Source of the DNA: Brugia malayi
Taxonomy: Eukaryota; Nematoda; Chromadorea; Rhabditida; Onchocercidae
Length of the DNA stretch: 64,000 nt
NCBI RefSeq assembly: GCF_000002995.4
Contig: NW_025062478.1
Coordinates: 7,540,001-7,604,000, forward strand
Reading direction: 5' to 3'
The position numbers were made by a program, and so were the translations under genes. This document shows positions 12,701 through 25,318 of this stretch, piece after piece (positions within the stretch are counted from its first letter, which is position 1; every line of letters begins with the position of its first letter). Under the pieces are notes generated by a model, which was not told where the DNA came from, did not search any database, and was given only the letters and a program-made list of their open reading frames with translations.

Positions 12701-13841
12701 AAGCTGCAAAATTTTATTAAAAGTAAAATGATAATATAAGAATGTTGAATACTAAAGAAATTTCTAGTTTTAAATAATTATCTGCAGCGTACATATGAGA
12801 CTGGAATATTAAATTTAGATTTTCCAAGTAGCACATCAAAATTATACAGCTTACCGGTTCACTACACTAGATCAACATTTCATCGAAATAATGCAAGCCT
12901 CATGCTATAAGGACAAAGAAGATATTAAAAATACTTCCATGATGGAAAAGATGTGTTGAACATGGCAATATACTGCAAGCGTTAAAAAAGAGATCATGTT
13001 ATCGTGTGCATAACTAGCTAAATGAGAATAATGCAAAATTCGTATCTGAGAAAAACTAAATTGGGCAAAATTATGAAATCCAATAAGCGAAAATTTAATT
13101 ATTGCAGATAAAAAAGAAAGAGGAGTGAACATAAAAAGATTTTAAATTGTAAGGGTTTCGTATCTTTTCTCTATTCTGAAAAATTTGCAAATCGGAACAA
13201 TACTTACCTGTTCCCATGATCCACTAAAGATATCAGGTACCAAACATTCCACCGGTTTTCCACTAAACTGCTGAAATAAGTCGAACCTGACAAAAAGTAA
13301 TGTGAAGAGAAAAGCTGAACTCCAGCACAGACATTAAGTTCAAGAACTAATATCTGAAGATTTGAAAAGCCTAACAATAAACATTTTCTAAATTCTTCTG
13401 CCACAATATAACACTCTTAAAGTCTATTATGTAACATAAATAAAAACATTATAGTTAGAAAAAAAACTTTGATAATAATAAAACGTAAAATTACATTGGA
13501 ATGAAAAAACTTCCCATCATATGCAACAATATATGGATTAATATTTCAGAAGGAAGAGAAGTAAATAGGATAGTAAGCAGTACAAAAAAAGTTTTCTTTT
13601 TTAGTACCTAATGAATAAATTTTGTCGCATTTAAATTGAATCTTATTTAAAAAGTACAATGATAATTAAATTGTTAGTTCAATTATAGTACAAAAAAAAA
13701 AAGATTTACTTTGAAGCTAACGAGGATAGAGAATGCGATAAGAATGTTTGTAGTGAAATAGCTATGTAATCGATCGACAAAATCCCAATCATCTATGTCG
13801 CCAATATAGCGAATCATCGATAGTACAGCTGTTAATACCAT
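9741..13841 (-). CDS. innexin (invertebrate gap-junction channel subunit)
   Basis: Nine exons join in perfect phase: 13841-13710, 13270-13208, 12197-12005, 11686-11586, 11441-11275, 11010-10893, 10824-10730, 10514-10384 and 9970-9741, giving 409 residues. The start [12 protein letters not shown] matches innexin N-termini. The family signature YYQWV is at residues 100-104. The first extracellular loop has cysteines 53 and 71; the second has the pair in LCDFD and IQCVL. Four hydrophobic segments fit the innexin topology, with both termini cytoplasmic. [22 protein letters not shown] and GVIFG are typical of nematode innexins of the INX-10/INX-11 type (from memory). Subunits assemble into channels joining adjacent cells. 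One donor (AA|GTTGGT at 11275) is weak. A second set of C-terminal exons lies downstream. Confidence 0.93.
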
Positions 13842-15703
13842 CTTTCTTGGCTTTCTTCGTTGGTCGAAAGTAACAATCAAAAACAAGTCGACATTCTACA
13901 GCGTATGACGATATTTTATGTAAACCAATATCTGTTGCATATCTAAAATTGATACAATGGTTTGGTATTGCTTTTTGGTACAACGATGGTTGAATAAAAT
14001 GAGATAGAACTAAAAAGGCCAAATTGCAAGTAAATTGCGCAAATTTTGGGGAAAAACCAAGCAAAGCCAACAAATATTGAGATATTATTATATTAAGAAA
14101 AGAGGAGCATATATTCATATGACTGAAATACCACTTGTTTAGAAATTAATTAAACCTAATCAGTTCCTCTAAATCCAAAACATCTAACCAAACCAATCAA
14201 AATTAATTATAACAAAATTAAAATAAGTCGCTAACGACCAACAACAATGACAACAAATTTCAAGCATACGTCGGACTTTTGGATGACTGGGTTGAGTGTG
14301 GTGTTTGAGAAAGTGATGTGTGTTGGCCCATTTTGAACAACTACTACTTGCTAGACTAGAACCTCAGTTTCATCCTTCCTAGATTTAAATCTTACAAATA
14401 CTCAGAAGTTGTCATATTTAGCAAGACTATTTCTAAATCACTCATATCAAATATTTTAGCAGAAACATAAAGGGGAAGATTTCAACTTATTGTTTTACCT
14501 TGGGATAAACTAATATTTGCTTTAATGCAGAAACAACTGACACAATAATACATATAATCAGTGATGATAACTATAGACACAGGCAATCCAGTCTGTGAAG
14601 TGTAATTTCATTCTAATTTTCAGGAATGGTCAACAAAAATAATTTTTCTAATAATTTTACTACTAAATACTTTTCATCCCATAGTTACGATGAAAGTATG
14701 CTTCCGAAAGACACAACGTAATCCATTAACACTTTTTTCAAAACACATTCAAAACAGTAATTTAGTTGAAATTATGTTTCTCCTAAACAATATCGTACCC
14801 TACAGTGCTAATACTTTCATTCCACCCTATTTGAGATCGAAGAAATGTTTAACTGTACGACGACTCAGTGCATGACTGATAGATACACTGCTGATACAAT
14901 GTGTCATTCTCTACGGGATTACTAAAGTATTGGTTCAAGTAACTAGATCAGAAATCCGAATCTAAAAATATTAAACAGGTGCAAGTATTACTGAGCAAGC
15001 TTGATTACAGGAAGGTTTGTAGGTGATAGAGTGCGCCTGAATAGTTCCTAAGCGAAATAACAGCTGAAAGCAAAGAAGATCCATTTCGAACACAGCAAAG
15101 TGAATCATTCCACTTTTTATGATGGCACGAAAAGTGTACTCAATGTCAATTCGATGGAACGCAGCAGACAACAGCTTTAAAGCTCTGAATTAATAAAAAA
15201 TTAAAATCATGTAGGAAATACTTTTATTTTTAATTCAATAGAATTTACACGAAGTTTAAATCCAAAAACAGCACACTAGAATAATGAAACTATTGTTCAC
15301 TTCTCATCGTGCGAAAAGTTCAGTTTCATTTAAAATCCAATTTGTCCGAATTTGCCCTTTTTATTTTCTGCACTTCTAGTAACTCATTACACCATCCAGA
15401 ATCCAAAGGTTGTTCAAAGGAAAGCAGCAGTTAGCTTTTGCTGTTATGATAAGATCTCTGAGCTATGTTCGAATCAGTAAGATCTTTTACTGCATTCATT
15501 TGGAAATATTTGAAAATATATCATATTACGACAGGTAATTTCATTAGTATTGTGTTTGACCTATCAGTGCTTATACATAATAGATATATAGTGAAGAATA
15601 AAAATTACTCATCAATGTATCATCGATTATTTATTCTTTATATAAGTCGACAAATAATATCGATAAAAGTCAGTTGTCATAATAATGATTACGATAGCGT
15701 ACT
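13842..15703. other. intergenic between REEP and innexin genes
   Basis: 1.9 kb with no exon I can support. It should hold the innexin promoter and 5' UTR and the REEP 3' UTR. Open stretches at 13789-14118 and 14971-15171 show no homology or splice logic. The gap is too long for a typical nematode operon. Confidence 0.5.
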
Positions 15704-16720
15704 TTACGGAACTTCTCTTTTTAGTTTTTTCGCAAATTTTTGTAATGCTGGTAGAATGATTTTTTCCTCCACAATATTTATACCTTCAGTTTGTGGCAAA
15801 TATAAATAAATGCAGTAGATGCACTGTAAAACATAACTGCATTGTCATCAAAGAAATACCCATCATATTTAAATTCGTGCTCACAGTCGAAACAAGTAAC
15901 TGACTGGCCTCTCTAAATATTATGCAACTTTTTGACGAATTCAGTTTTTTAAATATGCTTGGGATGGATTATTAAGCCATACTACCTTAATGATCCAATA
16001 GAAAGGAACAAATTCCATTATCCGTTCGGCGTAAAAATCACTGAATGTGAATGCCTTATCCGTCAGTTTCTTTTCCATAACCGAAAATGGAAACAGTGTT
16101 TTTTCCTTCAATAACTTATCATTCTTTTTTAAAATAAAATAAGGATAGAATACTGGAGATATGCAACTTCTATAATTCGATCAGATCGATACAAATTGTT
16201 ACATGATTCATATATATAAAAGGACTACGATCCTAAATGTAGAAATATACCTGAATGCTAACTATTGCTGGATAAGTAAAACAGATGATATTGCACAGGA
16301 GACCAGCTTCACTGCCAATAATCATATAAATAGCCAAAAAAGCTAACAAGCCATAAACAAACTGAATGTGATTAATTAATAAATACAGTTATGCGTAAAA
16401 TCTAACGAAAATGACAAGTTTCTATTATTTCTATTGCAAAAGTGACTGGCTTCTATTATTATCTCCTATCCTATGATGTGGGAAGATGATACATTTTTAA
16501 AATTTCGAGTTTAAAAAATCGCACTAAATTTTGAAATTTGAAGCAAAAAACCTAAAATTCCAATATATTTCCAAAATGTACTGAAACCAAGGCAAATTTT
16601 CAGCAATTATACATGTTCTCTTTTGACACCACTTTTTTCCTCTGCATTTTTCACTTGAACGTCAAAATCCGGTGGCAAATTATACAATACTTTGAGCAGT
16701 TCCGGATGAATATCATTCAT
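15704..16720 (-). CDS. REEP/TB2-DP1/HVA22-family ER membrane-shaping protein
   Basis: Four exons, all phase 0, are 16720-16613, 16361-16251, 16105-15986 and 15823-15704, encoding 152 residues. Residues 20-36 contain the family's pre-membrane motif (KSGVKREH). A first hydrophobic hairpin follows, including GLLCNIICFTYPAIVSIQ, the counterpart of the conserved LLCNLIGFxYPAYxSIK. The second hairpin contains FYAERIMEFVPFYWIIK and LYLPQTEG, equivalent to the family's W-F-P-F-Y-Y-x-x-K and W-x-x-x-P-x-x-x-G-A. These proteins insert hairpins into the ER membrane and curve tubules. The segment EKTLFPFSVMEKKLTDKAF replaces the usual W-x-x-Y-W-V-V-Y stretch, so this is a divergent member. The size fits the REEP5/6 branch. 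Confidence 0.85.
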
Positions 16721-17572
16721 CGAATTTATTGCTGGATTTCTTTCTCGATTTTCCCTAAAAGTAATAGGCTATGGTCTGAGAAGTTCAGGACAAATGTACG
16801 AGCCAAACAGCATAACAGTCATGAGAAGACCTTGCTTACATTACACATAATCCAAAAAGAAGACAATATTTAGAATAAGGAATGCATTTTATAGCCTTAG
16901 AACTCAGTATATGCAGATTTTAGTACTGGTTTTCAGGTTATAATAAAAGACTCAAATTTTGTAAGAGAACTTTTTTTCCTAAGGCAAATGGCACAGTTGG
17001 AAGAGTTGAAGATCTGAAAATATCATAGGTTAATTAGAATTCACAGAAGAACAGAACAGTGACAAATAAAAAGAAATGTTCACGGGATGAAAGTGAAGAT
17101 GGTATTGCCAAAAATAAAATGAGATCCAAGTGAAGTCACCATTGATCAATTATAGCTTCGTTGGTTCGCCCATATCTTCACTAAGTTTGCCTTCATGACT
17201 GCTAGATGAATGCAATAGTCTCAGAGACCGTCAAAAATTTAAAATCTTCCTTCTATTTTTTAAATAAAAGCCTTAGAGAACAAGAAATAAGAGAAATCTC
17301 ATAATTTGCATTCATTTTCGGGAGGGATTGTTCCACTCGTTCTGGTAGCATGCAAGATTTCGAAGTGAGCCAAGAAAAGCAGCCGAACTGTATTATGCTT
17401 TTCCAAGCGCTAATGTCCACAGATGCACATAGTAATCAAACTGTAATTTTTTTTGCAGTACTAACAAACATGCGATGCTATGTGTTGTTAATATCAACAT
17501 CAGCTATCACCAGATCTTCAAAAGCTATAAAATACTTCCTAACAGCGAGAGATACGACAGGGAGAAGAAGGG
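16721..17572. other. divergent promoter region, REEP (-) / scc-3 (+)
   Basis: 850 bp between two outward-facing start regions. An open stretch at 17350-17583 (+) may be 5' untranslated sequence. No specific motif could be assigned. Confidence 0.4.
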
Positions 17573-20500
17573 ATGGCATGTAGTGTTAAGCTAGAAGTGT
17601 TGCCTGTCGCGAATATCGATGATACCTCCTCTCTGGCGGGTAACAGAAGGGTGAGAGTTGTTTTGCCAAGTTCGACATTGTTATTTCTAACTCCGAGTAA
17701 TGGCATGGTCAGTTTTTTAGTAGAGATGGAAGAAGAAGGACAGGACGCTTACCGTATGACTACTCGTGGCATCACAAGGCACTACGTGGATTCACCAGTT
17801 TCGGGACACGTGGACAGTACCCATAGCTCAATGAGTTTGTCACACATCTCCTCGTACGTTATTTTTATGATTTTTCTTTGCTGTGTTATGTCATTTTATA
17901 ATTTAAAGGTATTGTTACATGCATCGTGTCATCATTATTAAAAAGCACTGTTTTCTAAGTTTTCATACAGTGGTTTTGTTCCATGATTGGCCTATGTCAA
18001 GGAGAATGCGCCCAGCATTATAAGGAATTAATCTGACTTTAAAATGCCAAACTAACAGTTAGCTTAGTATCTTGATTAAAGATTTATTTGTGTTGTCTAC
18101 TTCTTCCTTTAATATGAATAAAAACATGACAATGTTCTTTTTCATTATATTTAATGTTTCATGATGACTTGTATCCTACTTCAGTTAAAGATGTATTACT
18201 TGATGAAGTCTCTTTACCGACTCCGTGTTTTAGGGAAGATGAGCAACAGCATTCCGAATTTCATCTGGAATCATCAACAGACTCCCTGTTTCGAACACCA
18301 TCGCTGACCACACGTGGTCGAAAACGTCGGTCATATGAGGAAGGTGTCGCTGTATCGATTGAATCACCAACCATTGTTAAGATTTTTTTTTTTTATGTCT
18401 TGTATTTCGTATTACTAAAGTTGTTTTCATAGAATGCTTATGTCTGGACAATTACGAGTCCTTATCCGTTCAGAGCAGAAGAGGACGTCCTCGAGGCAGT
18501 ACGCGACCTCGAGGTGTTGGTCGTCGGGCGAGCGGGACATATTCTCAGGAAGATGCTGATGAAAGCAGTTTGTTCAGTATGGTTAAAAGTGGCAAAAATT
18601 TGCATGTAATAAATGTTTTTCATTAACGGTAGAATATCCAAAAAGAGGTTTTTTGCTACCTAATATAGAAAGCTTTTGGATGTACGAGTAATAAAATAAT
18701 GTAATTTTCGTCATAACTAAGGTTTTAACTCACCAGTAACAAAAAATGTCTTTGATATGGTTATGTAAACAAATTTCAGACTGTAATTGATAATTGGATC
18801 GAGGAGTATGAAAGGCATCCGGACAATGCTCTTGTACAATTACAACAGTTTTTCATCTCGTGCTGTGGATGCAAGGGAATTATTTCGTCCGTTATGCTAC
18901 AAACTATGGAGTATAGGTGATTTTGGCATATTTTCTTTTTATGATTTAAATGAATAATAAATTTGGATGAATTACAATCATTTCTTAGTTTGTATTTGGT
19001 ATGCATCATAATTTATATCTTTTAATAAGAACGTAACATAAACATTGATGTACGTCATCACTTTTCTAAACTATTCGTATTTCTTTAATTTTGAAATTTT
19101 AGTTTTAAAAAATTTTTGAAGTGGGATGAGATAAGAGTGAAGTTTGTGGAAAGAAAAATTGTCCAGTTTTTAATTGCAGTGAAATAATTCGTCAAATGAC
19201 CGATCAGTTTGATGAAGATACTGGTGACTATCCTTTAGTGATGCCAGGGCCTTTGTGGAAAAGATTCAAACAAACGCTTGCTGATTTTATTTTAGTAACT
19301 TTTTCTCTTAATCGTCCTTGAAGCGAAAAGAAAACAACTTTTATTTAAAACTTTCTTGGTTTTGGAGATCTAGAAAAAGTAATTCTGTTCAGCTGTTTAT
19401 AGATTTAAGTGATGATCAGCGCATTTCGAAATAAATTCATAAGTTTGCATTGGAATAGTTTTTTTTTTTTTTTTTCAGAAAGTAAAGTTAAACTTATTTA
19501 ACGAGAAAATAATTTCTCATTAAGGAGATGAAACACTGTCCGGAAATTTGTTAATTTGAATTTATAGCTTTTGGTCAATAAATGCAAATCAAGTTATGTG
19601 TTCGACCAACGTCTGATGGATAGTGTTATCCAACTACTTACTGGTCTGGCTGACAGTCAAGTGCGAGCATTTCGACATACATCTACATTCATAGGTTTAC
19701 ATCAGATTAGTTTCTTTGAAGAAATATCGAATTTAAGCTTTTGCCTTAGAAAATGCTTTGTTTCTGACTAAAGGAAATAAAACATCGCTTGCAGATTTGT
19801 TAATGCTTTTTTCTTATCATAACTTGGACATATCTGAATGGTCGTAGTCGTACTTTTCGAAATTTTAAGCGATTTGGTAATAATGAATTAACTGGGTATA
19901 TGTTTCAGCCATGAAATTATCATCTGCACTTGTAGATGTTGCTTTGGAGTTGGTGGATCTGAAAGCAAAGAATATAAGACAGGTGCATTGCTTTATAATC
20001 AGTTTTCAAATCTTTTTTACTTTTACTTTTTTTATTAATTTTATTTTACAGGTTGAAACCGAAAAGGCAAAATTAAAAGCTGAAGGACCGAATAGCCGTC
20101 TTGATGTATTAATCAATAAAAAGGCTGAGGTTGGTTTTTTATTAATTTTCAAAACCTTTCTTGGATGTATAGTGCTTTTACTCAGTTCTAGATTCTATCT
20201 GTTTTGAATACTTCAAAAGTAATTTTTGAGCTATTCTATTCATTCATTTAGCGTAGCGTTTATCTCGTTATATTGCTGTCTCTTATTATCGATAGTGTGA
20301 GAATCAATTTTTCCTTTTTTTAGATTGATGATAAAACTGAAGATATCAGACAAATGCTAACCTACATTTTCAAAAGTGTCTTTGTGCATCGCTATCGGTA
20401 CTTGGAATTTGCTTCTTGAGTTTTATTAAATTTTGACTCATAATTCTTTTGATAATATTTTTTTTTTTTTAAAAAAAGGCCTTGAAAACTTTTTGCTTAC

Positions 20501-23500
20501 GAGAGTAATTTGGGTTTTAAAAGATGATTTTTGTATTTGCTAAAATTTTGGAATTTTTCTACAAATTAGCGAGCATGTTTTAGTGATGTTGTACCTGATA
20601 TCCGAAGTATCTGCATAAATGAACTTGGCCAGTGGATGTCGGTCTACCCAGACCATTTTCTTGAAGATTCATATCTCAAATATATTGGCTGGTCTTTATA
20701 TGATAAGGTAAGAATACCAAAATGATGTATTATGAAACATCATTGCTACCTGTTGTGACCTTCCTCTTCAGATGAGCGATGTACGTTTAAAATGCATTTT
20801 GGCACTTCTTCCACTGTATAGCCAACCGCATATGGCGCAGAAGTTGGAACTATTTACAAATAAGTTCAAAGATCGTCTTGTTACCATGGTCATGGATAAG
20901 GATAGTGATGTTGCAGTACGTGCATGTCAGCTACTGACAGAAATTTATCGTATCTATCCTGCGGCTTTAACATTAAAAGACTGTGTACCCATTTATGAGA
21001 TGGTGTACTGCAATCATCGTGGTCTTGCTCAGGCTGCTGGGGAGTTTCTAAATACAAAAGTAAGTTTAAAAATTTCTGTATCCTTTCTTTTTTTGTAGCT
21101 TTCATAAATTAAAAATTAAAGACCAAATTTTTTGTTCAATAGTTTAGGATCATAAGATTTTACTTAGTGCAGTGCACTCTATTTATGTTTGTCTAACAAG
21201 TAATATGTCTTGGTAACTTCCAGGTATTTCAAAATTTGCAAGTGCTTGCACCAGAAAAAAATCGTGCCAGCGACAGCGCAAAGCAGTTGATTATTGATCT
21301 GGTCCAGTTCTTTGTGGAAGGCGATGTTAGCATGTTAATGCTTACAATTTGTTTTTTTTTTTAGTTTGTTAAATGTCTAGAATTTATTCTTACTTGCATT
21401 GTAGTGCCATGACCATGCAGCCTATCTTGTTGATGCTCTTATTGACACTAATCCAATGATCAAAGACTGGAAAACAATGTCAGACTTGTTATTATCTGGT
21501 GAAGGTTGGTAGCATTTCTTTTTTCGACCATAAAAAAGTGATATATTTAAAAAAGGGGAAAAAAGGAGAGTTGAAATATAAATGTTGATAAAGTGAGAAA
21601 CTTATGATTAGCGTTTTATGCTGCGTCTCCTAACTTCTGAGCCAAGTTCATATATTTTTGGAAAATAAAGACTATAATTTTTTGCTGTAGTATTACATCA
21701 CTTTAGCTGAAGGTTTCGAAAGTGAACTAATTGAAGTATTGGTTTGTTCTGTAAAACAAGCTGCTTCTGGTGAAAGTCCAATTGGACGAGCGCATTTGTC
21801 GAGGAAAGGATTGGTTGTTAATAAAGATGTTCGCTTGTTGCAAGAGGATAGAGCTCGACTTTCAGAAGTGCTTATTCCTCAATTGCCACAACTTCTTCAG
21901 CGTGTAAGTGTTTACAACATTAATCGATATATTTGTAGGCGTCTTCTCTTAATTTACTGCGGCTCATGGCTGTGTCTGAATCTGCAATAACATGTTTTGT
22001 AAAATATCGGTATTAGTTATTTGATTCTTCCTGCATTATCAGGCATCTTTTTCAGTTTATAGCTGATCGAGACAAAGTGGCAAATCTAATCACTGTACCA
22101 CTCCATTTTCAACTTGATATGTACATGGCTAGTAGACTGGAAAAAGTAAACACTACGTTTTATTATTTTTTTAAAATTTTTCATGGTGCAGAATTCTTTT
22201 GTTTGAGAAGCAAACCTGCTACATCATTTTCTTGTTTTCCTTTTAGCATTTGGATGAGTTAATGAGTATTTTGGAAAGCATCGTTGAAAAACATGCAGAT
22301 GATGAAATTCTTCAGTGCGTTGCAGAAATAATGTCTTACTTCACAACCAATGTTGCTGTAAGTCTTTTTATGCAAACACTTTTTGGCTCAGCTTTGGCAT
22401 AACTTTCGACATGGGTTGAATTGAGACAGTATCTGAATATTTTATTATCGCCGCTGCAATTGTCTTGGTCTTTGGTACACTACAATTACGAACCACAGCG
22501 TGTTGATTTCTGTCCGTTTTTATCATATTTTGAAATTTGAAGTTATTTTTAGTTAGAAGTGTTTTTCATCCTTCTATATTCTTTTAACATTGGATTTCAT
22601 TAGAGTTAGTTTGAGCTGGAATAACAATCTACTAAATTTTATCGGTGTTGCAGGTAGCACAGCATACAGAAACACACCATTTAAAAATGCTGGATGGTTT
22701 GGCTTTACAGTTGCGACATTCTATACAGCATTTTCATAGAGAGCAAACAGTGGATGAAGAAGACGATGCAGCTATGCTTGCAGCTTTTCGTAAAATTACG
22801 GCTTTTGCAATGCATGTTTTCTATATTTGATCTTTGCAAACTTTTACTTGTGCTAAGAGGAGAGGAGACGAAAGAATTTTTTTTTTTAGGTTTGAAGATT
22901 TGAAAAAGTGGCAGTTGTGGGATGTCGCACTTAGTGTGCTGACAAATGCAGACGATAAACAAGTATCACGGGATGTTGGCGAGAAAGCCGTTATTCTGCT
23001 GTTTGCCACTTTAAGCTGGGATATAAATCGTTTGGTTACTGAACAGGAACCAAATAAAGCGGTTAATTGTTGTTTCAGATTATTTTTATTCTTCAACATG
23101 TGGTTTTGTTCCAGGTATGATTGAGAATATAACTAAAGTATGGTACTAAAGAAGCATTACGTGCAATCTAGCTTGTTTGTATCTAAAAAGTAACTAGCTG
23201 AGGAAGGTTGTTTTCGATGTTTAAAACATTTTATTTTCAGGAAGCAATAAAGAAATTGCGGAAGCATAGGGATCAGTTCACTGCATTGGTTACATCAATA
23301 ATGATGAGTGGTGCATCGGGTGTTGAAAATGTCAGTGATTTTATTTCTTTTGTTTATGTATTCAATTAATAACGGTGTTATCGGTTTGACCACTCACAAA
23401 TTGAAGGCATTCTTGTGTTTTGTGGATGCTTTAATGATGTTCAATGGACTACCTGATAAAAGTTTGTCAATCGAATTGAATAGAGATATTACGCGAGCAC

Positions 23501-25318
23501 TTTCAATGTTTGTAGAAGATAACGTTTTTGTGGAGGAGAATGATGCAGGTAAAACATTTGGTCATTCTTAGCAATCACTTATATAGTTTTAAAGGAACAA
23601 ATTTAACTTTCGCTTAAGCGTTTGTATTGAAAAATTGAAGATATAGGGATAAAACATGGTTGTAAAATCTGTTAATGTGTATCCTTGAAGTGTCCACTAT
23701 GATTTAAAATAGAATCATTTTGATTCTTTTTGGTTTATATTTGTTGATGACAATAGTGATTTAGAACGATCTCTGGATCAACAGACGCAAGTGGAGCTAA
23801 TGCATAAGCGGCGCAAAATATTAGTTCAATTTTGTAAGCTGATATTGCATGGTATCCTTCCAATTTATGAAGCCTGCATAGTATTACAATTCTATACAAA
23901 GGTATTTGATTATTGGTGCTTTTTATCTTAACTGTTTATTTTGATTTCAAGCTCATATTCGCACATTCTTATGTATAATTACAGTTTTATACCGACTTTG
24001 GTGATATTTTAAAAACTTTACTTACAAAATGTCGTGATATGGACCGTTTGAGTTGTGCAAGAGCAGTAGCAACGGCGCTTTGTCATTATTATGAGGAAAT
24101 CAAGGTATGACGCTCTAAATTTGGATGGTTTTACTTGGTTTCTTCATTTCACTGTTTGCATTTTTAAATCATTATTTATGAAGATTTTTTGTGAAATATT
24201 CCTTTTTTTTTAACTTTCAGGTAATGATTATGTCTTATTCTAACCTTTCCGTTTTAGCGTGCTTCCGAAGGGAATTGTATCGACCCAAATTCAGATGATT
24301 TTGCTTCCATTCGTGATCTGGCAAAGCGTTTTTCCAATCTGTTTGGTTCCGATCCAGTTAAAAGTCGTGAAGCTTTAGCTATTATTCATAAGTAAGATAT
24401 CTAGACGATATTTAACTGTTACGTCTGCTAGCAATACCAAATCGTTAATTAAGTCCAAAAAGTTTAGCGACTGAATTTTCAGGGATGGTATCGTGTTTGC
24501 TCTAAGAAACGATGAAAGCATAAATCGAGATATGCCGCATACAAATCTAAGCTTTCTCGAAATTTTGTGCGAATTCAGCAGCAGATTACTCCGACAGGAC
24601 AAAATTTCTGTGTAAATCTTTGTAGTACAAGAAAAAAAAAAAAAAGTGCTGAAGAAATGGATTCAAGAACTAAATAGCATTTGAAATGTTGCGATATGTA
24701 TTCCAGTACACTGGGGAGTGTTTTGATCTATAACCATCAGTGATGGTAGATGAGTCAATAGAGTCGTTCTTAGATTAATTAAAGGAACAAGCTTTTGTTT
24801 CTGAGTTTCTATCTTAACTTTTGTCTGTTTTCAGTCTTCGATATTTGGAAAGACATGGTGAAATGTATGCTAAAGAAGAACCATATATAATTTATAAAGC
24901 CTCTTTACAAGTAAAATTTTAATATTCTGCATTCTTTATATTTTATCATAATGTCTAAAGGCATGGAGATATAGTCAGAAATTGTTCCTATTGGTTCCTA
25001 AATTTGATAGTGTGTATATTAAAATATTCAGCTGTATAATGACAGAGTAAGCGAGCAACTTGTAAAATAAAACTCATGTGTTCATTTTGCTTTACCACAG
25101 AATTAATAGTAGCATCATCTTGACTTTGTATATAGATAAAAATTTACCAAGAAAAGTTGGATAATGTTTTGCCAAAAAAAATTAGCTTTTAGGAGCGTAG
25201 TGACGATGTTTCGACTGTTCGTAATTTAGCTCTAAGGGGGCGGAGTCGAGGTCGTGGACGAGGGAAGGGTACGCCAACGTATACACCAGCAGCATCTGTG
25301 TATGGAGGCGATGACTAA
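17573..25318 (+). CDS. scc-3: cohesin subunit SCC-3 / STAG (stromalin)
   Basis: About 26 exons, roughly 1,150 residues. Clear exons include 18185-18375, 18474-18605, 18780-18916, 19180-19294, 19568-19694, 19909-19982, 20052-20129, 20324-20397, 20584-20707, 20772-21059, 21224-21325, 21405-21504, 21707-21903, 22056-22145, 22247-22357, 23241-23330, 23407-23548, 23765-23901, 23985-24104, 24258-24391, 24483-24611, 24835-24910 and 25193-25318. The STAG hallmark [20 protein letters not shown], then [16 protein letters not shown] and FKDRLV, identify the family. Arginine/glycine-rich patches sit before the STAG domain ([13 protein letters not shown]) and at the C-terminus. SCC-3 binds the kleisin subunit of the cohesin ring and supports sister-chromatid cohesion. 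The N-terminus is uncertain; 17573 is the earliest in-frame ATG. The junction near 22812-22891 is also unresolved. Confidence 0.92.

Noticed and set aside
13789..14118. Minus-strand open frame overlapping innexin exon 1
   Set aside because: It is an out-of-frame shadow of the exon that encodes the innexin N-terminus.
17350..17583. Upstream plus-strand open frame before scc-3
   Set aside because: No homology, and it terminates just past the candidate scc-3 ATG in another frame; treated as possible 5' UTR.
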